Below are positions 55,406 to 63,509 of a stretch of 64,000 nt of DNA, one piece after another. The stretch comes from Achromobacter sp. UMC46. Its GTDB lineage: Bacteria > Pseudomonadota > Gammaproteobacteria > Burkholderiales > Burkholderiaceae_B. Where the stretch lies: positions 124,001-188,000 of the forward strand of contig NZ_LZZS01000014.1 in NCBI RefSeq assembly GCF_014170335.1. The letters are read 5' to 3'. The translations under genes and the position numbers were made by a program. Below the pieces are notes generated by a model that was not told the origin of the DNA, ran no database searches, and saw nothing but the letters and a program-made list of their open reading frames with translations. The stretch's first letter is position 1. Each line of letters begins with the position of its first letter.

Positions 55406-56878
55406 ATGACGCAGTCCGCCGCCGCGCAGAAACCGCCCGCGACGCCCCGCCGCCTCGACCCGGAAGACGCTCAGACCGCGTTGGCCGAGGTGCAGGAACG
55501 CCTGCGCCGCCAGCAGTTGGTCGCCGACCTGGTGCATCGCCAGGAAGAAGGCGATGCCAAGGCCACCCTGGTCGAAGACCTGGTGCACCGCCAGCACGAG
55601 GCCGAACTCAAGACACTGCTCGACGGCCTGCATCCGGCTGACATCGCCTTCATCCTGGAATCGTTGCCCAAGGACGAACGCCAGACCATCTGGAAGCTGG
55701 TCAGCCCCGAGCACGACGCGGACGTGCTGCTTGAAGTCGAAGACTGGGTGCGGGAATCGCTGATCGAAGCGATGGACCGCCAGGACCTGGTCGCCGCGAC
55801 CGGCAACATGGACGCCGACGAGCTGGCCGACCTGGCGCCCGACCTGCCGCCCGACGTGGTGGCCGAAGTGCAAAAGGGCCTGACCGAAGAAGAACGCGCG
55901 CAGTTGCTGGAGGCCATGGGCTATCCGGAAGACAGCGTGGGCGCGATCATGGACTTCGAGATGGTCCGGGTGCGCGAGGACGTCACGCTGGAAGTGGTGT
56001 TGCGCTATTTGCGCCGCCTGCACGAACTGCCCGACCACACGGACCAGATCTTCGTGGTGGACCGCCAGGACAAGCTGCAAGGCATCCTGCCGCTGTCGCG
56101 CCTGTTGGTCAGCGAACCCGAAACCGAAGTGCGCGCCGTCATGAATTCGGATTTCCTGGCGCTCAATCCGCTGGATTCCGACGCCGACGCCGCCGGCGCG
56201 TTCGAACGCTACGACCTGGTGTCCGCCCCCGTCATGGACGACCAGGGCCGCCTGATCGGCCGCGTCACCATCGCCGACGTCGTGGACGTGATGCGCGAAG
56301 ACTCGCAGGAACAGGCGCTGTCGCGTGCCGGTCTGCAAGAAGAAGACATCTTCGCGCCCGTCAGCACCGCCTTGCGCAACCGCGCCCCCTGGCTGCTGCT
56401 GAACCTCTGTACCGCCGCCACGGCCTCTTTCGTGGCATCCCAGTTCGAAGGCACGGTCAGCCACATCGTGATCCTGGCGTTCCTGATGTCGATCGTCGCC
56501 GGCATCGGCGGCAATTCGGGCAACCAGACCATGACGCTCATCATCCGGGCGCTGGCCATGGGCCGGATCACCGGGCGCAACCTGTGGCAGCTGGTCAAGC
56601 GCGAACTGTTCGTGACGTTGCTGGTGGGGCTGTGCGGCAGCCTGGTGGCCGCCCTGTTCGCCTGGGTCATCTCGCATTCGATCTCGATCGCGCTGGTCAT
56701 GATGGCGGCGATGATCTGCAACATGCTGGTCGGCGCCTCGGTCGGCGTGCTGGTGCCGATGGTGCGCGCCCGCTTCGGCAAGGATCCGGCGATGGGTTCG
56801 TCGGTACTGCTGACCTTCGCCACTGACTCGCTGGGCTTCTTCATCTTCCTGGGCCTGGCCACGTTCTTCCTCTTGTAG
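55406..56878 (+). CDS. mgtE: magnesium transporter MgtE
   Basis: A 490-residue MgtE. The N-terminal superhelical domain (about 30-165, LHPADIAFILESLPKDER) is followed by two CBS domains (about 175-300) that sense cytosolic Mg2+. Five transmembrane helices at the C-terminus (about 325-490) contain GIGGNSGNQTMTLIIRALAMGRI, which holds the pore motif. It conducts Mg2+ down the membrane potential, gated by the soluble part. Ten bases separate it from the thioesterase, so the two may be co-transcribed. Confidence 0.94.
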   Translation: MTQSAAAQKPPATPRRLDPEDAQTALAEVQERLRRQQLVADLVHRQEEGDAKATLVEDLVHRQHEAELKTLLDGLHPADIAFILESLPKDERQTIWKLVSPEHDADVLLEVEDWVRESLIEAMDRQDLVAATGNMDADELADLAPDLPPDVVAEVQKGLTEEERAQLLEAMGYPEDSVGAIMDFEMVRVREDVTLEVVLRYLRRLHELPDHTDQIFVVDRQDKLQGILPLSRLLVSEPETEVRAVMNSDFLALNPLDSDADAAGAFERYDLVSAPVMDDQGRLIGRVTIADVVDVMREDSQEQALSRAGLQEEDIFAPVSTALRNRAPWLLLNLCTAATASFVASQFEGTVSHIVILAFLMSIVAGIGGNSGNQTMTLIIRALAMGRITGRNLWQLVKRELFVTLLVGLCGSLVAALFAWVISHSISIALVMMAAMICNMLVGASVGVLVPMVRARFGKDPAMGSSVLLTFATDSLGFFIFLGLATFFLL

Positions 56879-57036
56879 GCTCGCCGCAACAGTCACTAAA
56901 TGTCTTGTCTGTCTGCCCCACCCTTCTCCGTGGGCAGGCAAGGCGAATGCCATTCCATGACAGACAAGTGACAGGGAAAATACAGGTGGCGCCATGTAAA
57001 GTCATGGAACCGTCATCCTTTCCCCTAGCACCCGCA

Positions 57037-57591
57037 ATGACCGCCAAACTCCGGGCAGCGCTCTTTTTGCTGCTGCTCTCGACTTTCGCCGCCACCGCGC
57101 AAGCCTGTGAATCGCTGCCCTCGTGGGCGCAGTCGGCCTGCAACCGCCTGGACCAGATCTGGACCGAAGGCGGCCACGACCTCTACGTGAGCGGCTACTC
57201 GTGGCACAACCGGGCCACCTACAGCCCCGAAAAGATCGCCAGCTTCAATGAACTGGCTTGGGGCGGCGGCTACGGCCGCAGCATCTACGACGAAGACGGG
57301 GACTGGCAGGGCCTGTACGCCATGGCGTTCCTGGATTCGCACAGCAAAGTCGAACCCGTCGCCGGCTATGGCTTCCTGAAGATCGGGCAGGTCAGCGAGA
57401 ACTTCCGCCTGGGCGCAGGCTACACCGTCTTCCTGACGGCGCGCCACGACATCATGAGCTATGTGCCGTTCCCGGGGATCCTGCCGCTGGTGGGCGCCGG
57501 CTACAAGAACGCCATGCTCTACGCGACCTACATCCCCGGCGCGTCCGGCGCGGGCAACGTGTTGTTCGTCTTCGGCCGCTGGCACTTCTAG
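57037..57591 (+). CDS. pagP: lipid A palmitoyltransferase
   Basis: A 184-residue outer-membrane barrel enzyme that moves a palmitate from phospholipid to lipid A. The signal peptide is residues 1-23 (ending AQA). An amphipathic helix (WAQSACNRLDQIWTEGGHDLYVSGYSWHNR) precedes the barrel; the catalytic set His57, Asp100, Ser101 (in FLDSHSK) is intact, and the C-terminal strand ends in GRWHF. An upstream in-frame ATG at 57004 is possible, but the signal peptide is best from 57037. In Bordetella this enzyme aids resistance to antibody-mediated complement lysis; that role here is by analogy. Confidence 0.92.
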   Translation: MTAKLRAALFLLLLSTFAATAQACESLPSWAQSACNRLDQIWTEGGHDLYVSGYSWHNRATYSPEKIASFNELAWGGGYGRSIYDEDGDWQGLYAMAFLDSHSKVEPVAGYGFLKIGQVSENFRLGAGYTVFLTARHDIMSYVPFPGILPLVGAGYKNAMLYATYIPGASGAGNVLFVFGRWHF

Positions 57592-57607
57592 GGCGCGGGG
57601 CCGCCGC

Positions 57608-58219
57608 TTAGAACGCCTGGCCCAATTTGCGGACCAGGTCGCCCAGGCGCCAATCGTCGATGCCATGGGCGCGCAGCGCGCGTTCGGTTTCCACCACGTA
57701 GTCCAGGCAAGGCCCGGAGTGCCCCACGGCGTTGCGCACGGAGGCCAGCAGACGGTCGTCGCTAAGGTCGGCGGCGTACTCCTGGCAGGTACGGTTCAAC
57801 AGGAAGACCAGGCCCTGCACGGGCGCAGCCTCGGTGTGGCAGGTCAGCCAACGGGGGGTATAGGCGCCGGTCACCATTTCGCGGCGCCATAGCGCCTGGA
57901 ACACCGTCGGCACATCGCTCGCCGCGATCTGGAACGCCACGCCACGGCAGCATCCGCCGCGGTTCAGCCCGAACACCAGGCCGGGATTGTCCGGCGACCC
58001 GCGATGGTCGTGCGACCACAGGCAGAGCGACCGGTGATAGCCGCGCACGGTCGCCAGGCGGCGCTCGCGCCACGCGAAACCGGGATGCCAGATCAGGGAT
58101 CCATAAGCGAACACCCACAGGTCGTCCACGCCGTTCCATCCGGCCAGCAGATCGTCCACCGACAGCGCTTGCCGCGCTTTTGCCAGACCGGCACAGCCGG
58201 CGGGTACTGCCAACGACAT
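57608..58219 (-). CDS. chaC: glutathione-specific gamma-glutamylcyclotransferase, ChaC-like
   Basis: A 203-residue ChaC-family enzyme that cleaves glutathione to 5-oxoproline and Cys-Gly in the cytosol. The substrate loop VFAYGSLIWHPGF, the CLWSHDHRGSPDNPGLVFGL segment and the catalytic Glu in WRREMVTGAY are all present. Length fits bacterial ChaC. It ends convergently 16 bases from pagP and has no obvious operon partner. Confidence 0.9.
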   Translation of the reverse strand: MSLAVPAGCAGLAKARQALSVDDLLAGWNGVDDLWVFAYGSLIWHPGFAWRERRLATVRGYHRSLCLWSHDHRGSPDNPGLVFGLNRGGCCRGVAFQIAASDVPTVFQALWRREMVTGAYTPRWLTCHTEAAPVQGLVFLLNRTCQEYAADLSDDRLLASVRNAVGHSGPCLDYVVETERALRAHGIDDWRLGDLVRKLGQAF

Positions 58220-58379
58220 AGGGTCCTCTGATATCCCGATTCATTCCCTAGCAGGAATGAGCGATATCCTACGCCGACCGGCACGCAAAAGAATTGCGAG
58301 ATTGGCCCTTCGCAACACGCCGAAAGAAATTTGCATCCGCCGCGACCCGTGTGCGCGGAAAAAATTTGCGCGCCGGCGG

Positions 58380-58838
58380 TCAGACCGCGTCCAGCGGCAA
58401 TTCCGTGGTGCTTTTGATGATTTCCATCGAGAAGCTGGCGCTGACGTCCAGCAGGTCCACCGCGCCGATCAGGCGGCGGTAGAAGCGGTCATAGGCCGCC
58501 ATGTCCTCGACCACGACTTTCAGCAGGTAATCGATATCGCCCGCCATCCGGTGGAACTCCACCACGTTGGGCAACGCCATGACGGCGTTGATCAGGCTCT
58601 GCGTCCATTTTTCGTTGTGCTGGCTGGTCTTGATGGACACGAAGACCGTCAGGTTCAAGCCCAGCGCGCGCGGGTCCAGCAGGATGGCGTTGCGGGCGAT
58701 GACGCCGTCGTCCTTCAGCTTCTGGATGCGGCGCCAGCACGGCGTGACGGACAGGTTCACCTGTTCGGCGATTTCGGCGACCGAACAGGTGGCGTCCTTC
58801 TGCAGCAACGCCAATATCTTGATGTCGGTCTGATCCAT
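58380..58838 (-). CDS. Lrp/AsnC-family transcriptional regulator
   Basis: A 152-residue Lrp-type regulator. The N-terminal helix-turn-helix is ILALLQKDATCSVAEIAEQVNLSVTPCWRRIQKLKDDGVI, and the RAM effector domain follows (VMALPNVVEFHRMAGDIDYLLKVVVEDM). GAGGAAA precedes the ATG at 58838. Such proteins sense amino acids. It lies 86 bases downstream of the SDR gene of the catabolic cluster and could be co-transcribed or separate. Confidence 0.9.
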   Translation of the reverse strand: MDQTDIKILALLQKDATCSVAEIAEQVNLSVTPCWRRIQKLKDDGVIARNAILLDPRALGLNLTVFVSIKTSQHNEKWTQSLINAVMALPNVVEFHRMAGDIDYLLKVVVEDMAAYDRFYRRLIGAVDLLDVSASFSMEIIKSTTELPLDAV

Positions 58839-58924
58839 GGTTTCCTCGACGCGGTGGGTGCCAATCTTGCCTGCTGCGCCTGCCGGCGTCCAGCAGCGGC
58901 TGCCCGCAACTGGCCTGCCCGGGA

Positions 58925-59707
58925 TCAATACGTGCCCGGATAGCCCCCGCCATCGATCAGGAGGCTCTGCGCGGTCATGTAGCCGGAATGCGCGGAACAG
59001 AGATAGGCGCACAACGCCCCGATCTCTTCGGGCTGCCCGTAGCGGCCCGCCGGATTCGCGCGCCCACGCTCGTCCCAAAGCTGGTCGAACGTCTTGCCGC
59101 CGGATTGCTCGACCATGCCCTGGATATGCCGGACCTGCGCGTCCGTGGCGAAGGCACCCGGCAGCAGGTTGTTGATGGTGACGTTGTGCCGCACGGTCTG
59201 GCGGGCCAGGCCGCCTACGAAACCGATCAGGCCCGACCGCGCGCCGTTGGACAGACCCAGCTCGGCATGCGGCGCCTTCACGCTGCGCGACACGATGTTC
59301 ACGATGCGGCCGAAGCGCCGTTCGATCATGCCGTCGACCACGCGCCGGATCATGTCGATCGGCCCCAACATCATGGCGTCCAGCGACGCGATCCAGTCCT
59401 CGCGTGTCCAGTCCCGGAAGTCGCCGGGCAAAGGGCCGTCGGCATTGTTGATCAGGATGTCGGGATGCGGGCAGGCGGCGATCGCCGCGTCCCGGCCCTG
59501 CGGCTGGGTCAGGTCGGCCGACACCCAGCCCACGCCGATGCCGGTTTCCCGCGAGATCTCGGCGGCGGCCTGCTCCAGCGTTCGCGGGTTGCGGGCCGCG
59601 ATGGTCACCGCCACCCCTTCACGCGCCAGTTGCAACGCGCAGGCCCGGCCCATGCCGCGGCTGCCGCCAAAGACCAATGCCGTTTTGCCGCTGATCCCCA
59701 GGTCCAT
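58925..59707 (-). CDS. atypical SDR-family protein lacking the YxxxK pair
   Basis: A 260-residue SDR-fold protein. The nucleotide-binding motif GGSRGMG (14-20), NNAD in place of NNAG (87-90) and the serine in NIVS (140) are present. At the position of the catalytic Tyr-x-x-x-Lys the sequence is LSNGARSGL, putting Ser153 and Arg157 there. A subset of SDRs shares this LSNGAR form, so it is a lineage rather than damage. The C-terminus SLLIDGGGYPGTY is normal. It follows the ThDP enzyme gene after 125 bases and is likely part of the same catabolic operon. Substrate and even redox activity are open. Confidence 0.82.
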   Translation of the reverse strand: MDLGISGKTALVFGGSRGMGRACALQLAREGVAVTIAARNPRTLEQAAAEISRETGIGVGWVSADLTQPQGRDAAIAACPHPDILINNADGPLPGDFRDWTREDWIASLDAMMLGPIDMIRRVVDGMIERRFGRIVNIVSRSVKAPHAELGLSNGARSGLIGFVGGLARQTVRHNVTINNLLPGAFATDAQVRHIQGMVEQSGGKTFDQLWDERGRANPAGRYGQPEEIGALCAYLCSAHSGYMTAQSLLIDGGGYPGTY

Positions 59708-59832
59708 CCCGACTCTCCCGTTGAAGGCGACGGCGCCCGTCCCGGCCCCCTATGGGCCCGCTACGCCGACGCGGACCAGTATAGGAGCGCCCGCGGCCGG
59801 CTGGAACGGGATTTTTCCCTGATCCCCGTCGA

Positions 59833-61527
59833 TCAGCCCATCCACTGGCTGACCGGCGCGGCCGCGTCCTGCAGGGGCTGCGCCACCACGTCGATCAGCG
59901 CCGGGCCGTCATGCTCCATGGCGGCCTTGATGGCGGCGTCCAGCTTCGCCGGGTCCTCCACGCGCCAGGCCTTCACGCCATAGGCTTCGGCGATGCGGGC
60001 ATGGTCGGTGCGGTTGAAGTCCACGCTGTAGTAGCGCTGGTCGTAGCCCGCCTTCTGGCTGGCCTTGATCCAGCCATAGACCGAATTCGAAAACACGATC
60101 AGCAACAACGGCGCCTTGTGCCGCACGATGGTTTCCAGTTCGCCCACCGTAAAGCCGAAGCTGCCGTCGCCCATCACCGACACGCACTTGGATTGCGGCC
60201 GGCCGACCCAAGCGCCCAGCGCGGCCGACATCGAAAAGCCCAATGCGCCGTGCGCGCGGTTGGTGATGAAGTGCCGGCCAGGGCGCGACACGTCGTAATA
60301 GGCCGAAAAATACGGGCAAGGCGTGCCGGGGTCCGCGCACACCACGGCGTCGTCGGGCAACAGGCGGTTCAGCGACTGCACCACGCGTTCGGGGCGGATC
60401 GGCGCCTCCAGGCTATTGGCCAGCGGCTCCAGCTGCGCCAGGCGCGCGGCCTTGGCGCGTCCGGCCAGCACGGCGCCGTCGACCGCATCGGAATTCCGGT
60501 GCGCAAGACGGGCCTGCACTTCGGCGCCCAGCGCTTCCAGCGCCAGCTTGGCGTCGCCCACCAGGCCGACTTCGGTCAGGTAATTGGCGCCGATCACCAT
60601 CGGATCGATGTCGATGTGCAGGATGGGCACGTCGCGGTTGGGGAAGCGCCAGTGCTCGGTCGACGTCGACCCGGCGCGGCAGCCCACGAACAGCACCGCG
60701 TCGGCAGCGGCCACCACGTCGCGCGTAGCCATCACGCCGCCGTTCGAACCCACCACGCCGGCATTCAGCGGGTGCGTGTCCGCCAGGCTGCCCTGTCCGC
60801 TGACCGTCACGCAAACGGCCGCTTTCAGCGTTTCGGCCAAGATCTGCAAGGCGTCGCTGGCGCCGGCGATGACGACTCCGCCGCCGCAGATGATCACCGG
60901 CGCGCGTGCGCCGATCAGGCGCTGCGCGGCACGGGCCACGTCCGCGGGATCAGGCGCGAAGCGCATGGACGGGAACTGGCCGTGCTCGGGCTGCGCCCAG
61001 ACGTCGGACGCGTCCACTTGCTGCTTCATCACGTCATACGGGAAGCACAGGTGCGCCGAACCGGGCTTGCCGGTCGTCATGGCGCGGAACGCCGCGCGCA
61101 CCATGCCCGGAATCTGATCCGCCCGGTCAATCGTGCGGTTCCACTTCGTCAGGGGACGGTACAGCGCTTCCTGGTCCAGTTCCGTCAACGGGTACTTGCC
61201 GCGCGAACCCACCGCCACGTCGGACGTGATGCCCAGCACGGGAATCGACGATTCGTTGGCTTCGACCAGACCCGGCAGCAGATAGGTCGCGCCGCCGCCG
61301 CTGGGGCCTTCGCAGACGCCGACCTTGCCGGTCACGCGGGCATAGGCGTCGGCCATGTAGCCGGCGCTGCGCTCGTCGCGCGTCAGGATGTGCTGCATGC
61401 CGTGGTCCAGGCGGTACAGCGCGTCATAGAACGGCAGGCTGGTGTCGCCGCACAGGCCAAAAATATGTTTGACGCCGTTGTGCTGCAGCATCCGCACCAT
61501 GGCTTCGGCGCCGGTCAGGTTTTCCAT
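59833..61527 (-). CDS. thiamine-diphosphate-dependent enzyme, acetolactate-synthase-like
   Basis: A 564-residue ThDP enzyme with the three usual domains. The catalytic Glu is Glu52 in ILTRDERSAGYMADAYARVTG. The central domain (about 190-330) is present, and the cofactor motif GDGSFGFTVGELETIV...VFSNSVYG starts near residue 453. It belongs with decarboxylases and carboligases acting on 2-oxo acids; being alone without a small subunit it is probably catabolic rather than an anabolic acetolactate synthase. GGAGA precedes the ATG at 61527. It follows the Bug-type binding protein after 59 bases and precedes the SDR gene. Confidence 0.85.
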   Translation of the reverse strand: MENLTGAEAMVRMLQHNGVKHIFGLCGDTSLPFYDALYRLDHGMQHILTRDERSAGYMADAYARVTGKVGVCEGPSGGGATYLLPGLVEANESSIPVLGITSDVAVGSRGKYPLTELDQEALYRPLTKWNRTIDRADQIPGMVRAAFRAMTTGKPGSAHLCFPYDVMKQQVDASDVWAQPEHGQFPSMRFAPDPADVARAAQRLIGARAPVIICGGGVVIAGASDALQILAETLKAAVCVTVSGQGSLADTHPLNAGVVGSNGGVMATRDVVAAADAVLFVGCRAGSTSTEHWRFPNRDVPILHIDIDPMVIGANYLTEVGLVGDAKLALEALGAEVQARLAHRNSDAVDGAVLAGRAKAARLAQLEPLANSLEAPIRPERVVQSLNRLLPDDAVVCADPGTPCPYFSAYYDVSRPGRHFITNRAHGALGFSMSAALGAWVGRPQSKCVSVMGDGSFGFTVGELETIVRHKAPLLLIVFSNSVYGWIKASQKAGYDQRYYSVDFNRTDHARIAEAYGVKAWRVEDPAKLDAAIKAAMEHDGPALIDVVAQPLQDAAAPVSQWMG

Positions 61528-61586
61528 GTCATCTCCACGTGTATCGTGGACGGGACCGGGCGGCATGCCGCCCGGCCGTCCGCCAC

Positions 61587-62573
61587 TCAGTTATCCAGAT
61601 TGATGTTGCTGCTCTTGATGAAGGCGCTCCAGCGGTCGTACTCCGACTTCACGTACGCATCCAGCGCGGGGCCGTCAGACGCCACGATCTCGAAGCCCGC
61701 CTCGGTGACCTTCTTCTTGATGTCGGGATCGGCCAGCACGGCCTTGAAGTCGGCGGTCAGCTTCTTCACCGTCGCCTCGGGCGTGCCCTTCGGCGCGAAC
61801 ATGCCGCTCCACGAATAGGCGACGAAGCCCGGGAATCCGGACTCGGCCACCGTCGGCACATTCGGCAGTTCCGGCAGGCGCTTTTCGCCCGCCACGGCCA
61901 GCGGCTTGATCTTGCCGGCCTGGATCTGGCCGCGCAGCGCCGCGAAACTCAGCCAGGTCATGTTGGCCTGCCCGCCCACCACGGCCTGGATGGCCGGCCC
62001 GCCGCCGCCATACGGCACATGCAGCAGTTCCACCTTCGACAGCCGCTTGAGCTCTTCCGGCGCCAGGTGGTTCAGCGAACCGACGCCCGTGGATGCATAG
62101 TTGAATTTGTTCGGCGACTCTTTGGCGGCAGCCGCCAGGAACTCCTTCAGGTCATCCCCAGGCACGCCGGGATTCGCGCCGATCACCAGCGGAAACCGCA
62201 CCGTCTGCGAAATCGCCACGAAATCCTTGAACGTGTCGTAAGGCAGCTTGGGCTTCACGGCGGGATTGATGCCGTGGTTGTCGAAGCTGACCAGCAGCGT
62301 GTTGCCGTCGGGTTCGGCCCGGGCCACGAATGCCGTGGCGATCTGGCTGGCCGCGCCCGGACGGTTTTCCACCACCACCGCGCGTCCGCCCAGTTGCTGC
62401 GACAGGCGCGGCTGCAAGATACGCGCCAGGATGTCGGTGCTGCCGCCCGGCGGGTACGGCACCACCAGGATCAGTGGCCGTTCTTCGGCGGCGGCGGGTG
62501 CGGCGATCATGGCGCCCCCGGCTGCGGCCGTCGCGCATAGCGCCGCCAGTACCCGCTTCATCGTGTGAGTCAT
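61587..62573 (-). CDS. Bug-family (tripartite tricarboxylate) solute-binding protein
   Basis: A 328-residue periplasmic binding protein. The signal peptide (about 1-29, ending APAAA) is followed by the Bug signature LILVVPYPPGGSTDILARILQ. SFDNHGINPAVKP, YASTGVGSLNHLAPEELKR and LPNVPTVAESGFPGF are further landmarks. Such proteins bind carboxylated or aromatic small molecules and are greatly expanded in Bordetella relatives, often without transporter genes beside them, as here. AGGGGA precedes the ATG at 62573, which overlaps the stop of the upstream gntR (ATGA), so the pair is coupled. The ligand is probably the substrate of the downstream enzymes. Confidence 0.92.
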   Translation of the reverse strand: MTHTMKRVLAALCATAAAGGAMIAAPAAAEERPLILVVPYPPGGSTDILARILQPRLSQQLGGRAVVVENRPGAASQIATAFVARAEPDGNTLLVSFDNHGINPAVKPKLPYDTFKDFVAISQTVRFPLVIGANPGVPGDDLKEFLAAAAKESPNKFNYASTGVGSLNHLAPEELKRLSKVELLHVPYGGGGPAIQAVVGGQANMTWLSFAALRGQIQAGKIKPLAVAGEKRLPELPNVPTVAESGFPGFVAYSWSGMFAPKGTPEATVKKLTADFKAVLADPDIKKKVTEAGFEIVASDGPALDAYVKSEYDRWSAFIKSSNINLDN

Positions 62574-63325
62574 TGTTTTTCCCCTGCTGTCGTGGTGTTG
62601 GCCGGCGCTGCCTTGACGGGTTCGGCCTGGTCCCGCATGTAAATCGTTGAAAAGCCCGTGCGGATCACGTCGGTGATCTGGTCCAGCCGACGGCCGATAT
62701 GCGTGCCCATCAACCCGGGCAAGGCATCGATGTCGCGCTGCTCCAGCGCCTGCACGATGCGCAGGTGCTCGCCCTGGGTGTGGCCGCGCCGGCCCTGCTG
62801 CATGTCGATCCAGCGCACGAAGTGGATGCGGGCGTTGACGCTTTCCAACGCACGCACGAACTCTTCATTGCGCGACAAGCGGGCAAGCTGCAGGTGGAAG
62901 GCTTCGTCCAGTTCCAGCAGACGGGTCGCATCGCTGTCTTCGGGCACATCCCGGGACCGTTCGACAAACTGGCGCAAATTGGCCAGTTCCTCATCGCTTG
63001 CGCGTTCGCAAGCCGCACGCACGATGCCTGCCTCCAGTACCGCGCGGTATTCGTACAGGCTGTGGATCTGCTTGGCGTCCAGCAAGCGGGCGATGAAGCC
63101 CCGGTTGACCGACCGGGTCAGAAATCCCTCCACCATCAACTGGTTCAGCACCTCGCGCAGCGGTGTGCGGCTGACATTCAGGCGCCGCGCCAGTTCGACC
63201 TCGTTGATGCGTTCGCCCGGCTTGAAGTCATAGCGCACCGCCATCGCCTTGACCGCGCCGTACAGCTCGGCCTGGCCGGCGGAGGTGCGGGCGGCGGGTC
63301 GGATGGCTGAAGGGGTTTGCGTCAT
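62570..63325 (-). CDS. GntR-family regulator (FadR/FCD subfamily)
   Basis: A 251-residue regulator. The winged helix is GERINEVELARRLNVSRTPLREVLNQLMVEGFL, and an all-helical FCD effector domain (about 85-225) has the metal ligands in LDEAFHLQLARLS, GHTQGEHLRIV and MGTHIGRR. It is the first gene of the operon it probably represses, reading on through an ATGA overlap into the Bug protein. A palindromic site lies 28 bases upstream of its start. Carboxylic acids are the common ligands of this subfamily. Confidence 0.9.
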   Translation of the reverse strand: MTQTPSAIRPAARTSAGQAELYGAVKAMAVRYDFKPGERINEVELARRLNVSRTPLREVLNQLMVEGFLTRSVNRGFIARLLDAKQIHSLYEYRAVLEAGIVRAACERASDEELANLRQFVERSRDVPEDSDATRLLELDEAFHLQLARLSRNEEFVRALESVNARIHFVRWIDMQQGRRGHTQGEHLRIVQALEQRDIDALPGLMGTHIGRRLDQITDVIRTGFSTIYMRDQAEPVKAAPANTTTAGEKQ

Positions 63326-63352
63326 GCCGGAGGAAGTTCTTCAGGGAAGATG

Positions 63353-63378
63353 AAGTGCATACTAAAGTGCATACACTT
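63353..63378 (-). promoter_or_regulatory. operator-like repeat upstream of gntR
   Basis: AAGTGCATAC occurs twice, at 63353-63362 and 63365-63374, and the second copy extends to the palindrome AAGTGCATACACTT (63365-63378, one mismatch). Length and place fit a GntR autorepression site; binding by the adjacent protein is inferred. Confidence 0.6.
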
Positions 63379-63509
63379 TGCCCGACAACCCGGGTTTGCC
63401 CGGACGTGCGCGGGCAAACGCCCACCATCATCGCAAGAAGATCAAGCCAAAGGAAAAATGAAAACGGGCCCCAGCGGGCCCGGATGAACGCTTGATAAGC
63501 CGGAATGAA

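Noticed and set aside
53716-55407. A 563-codon minus-strand frame across yeiH and the thioesterase
   Set aside because: It crosses two real genes and their gap, lacks any motif and is Gly/Arg/Asp/His-rich.
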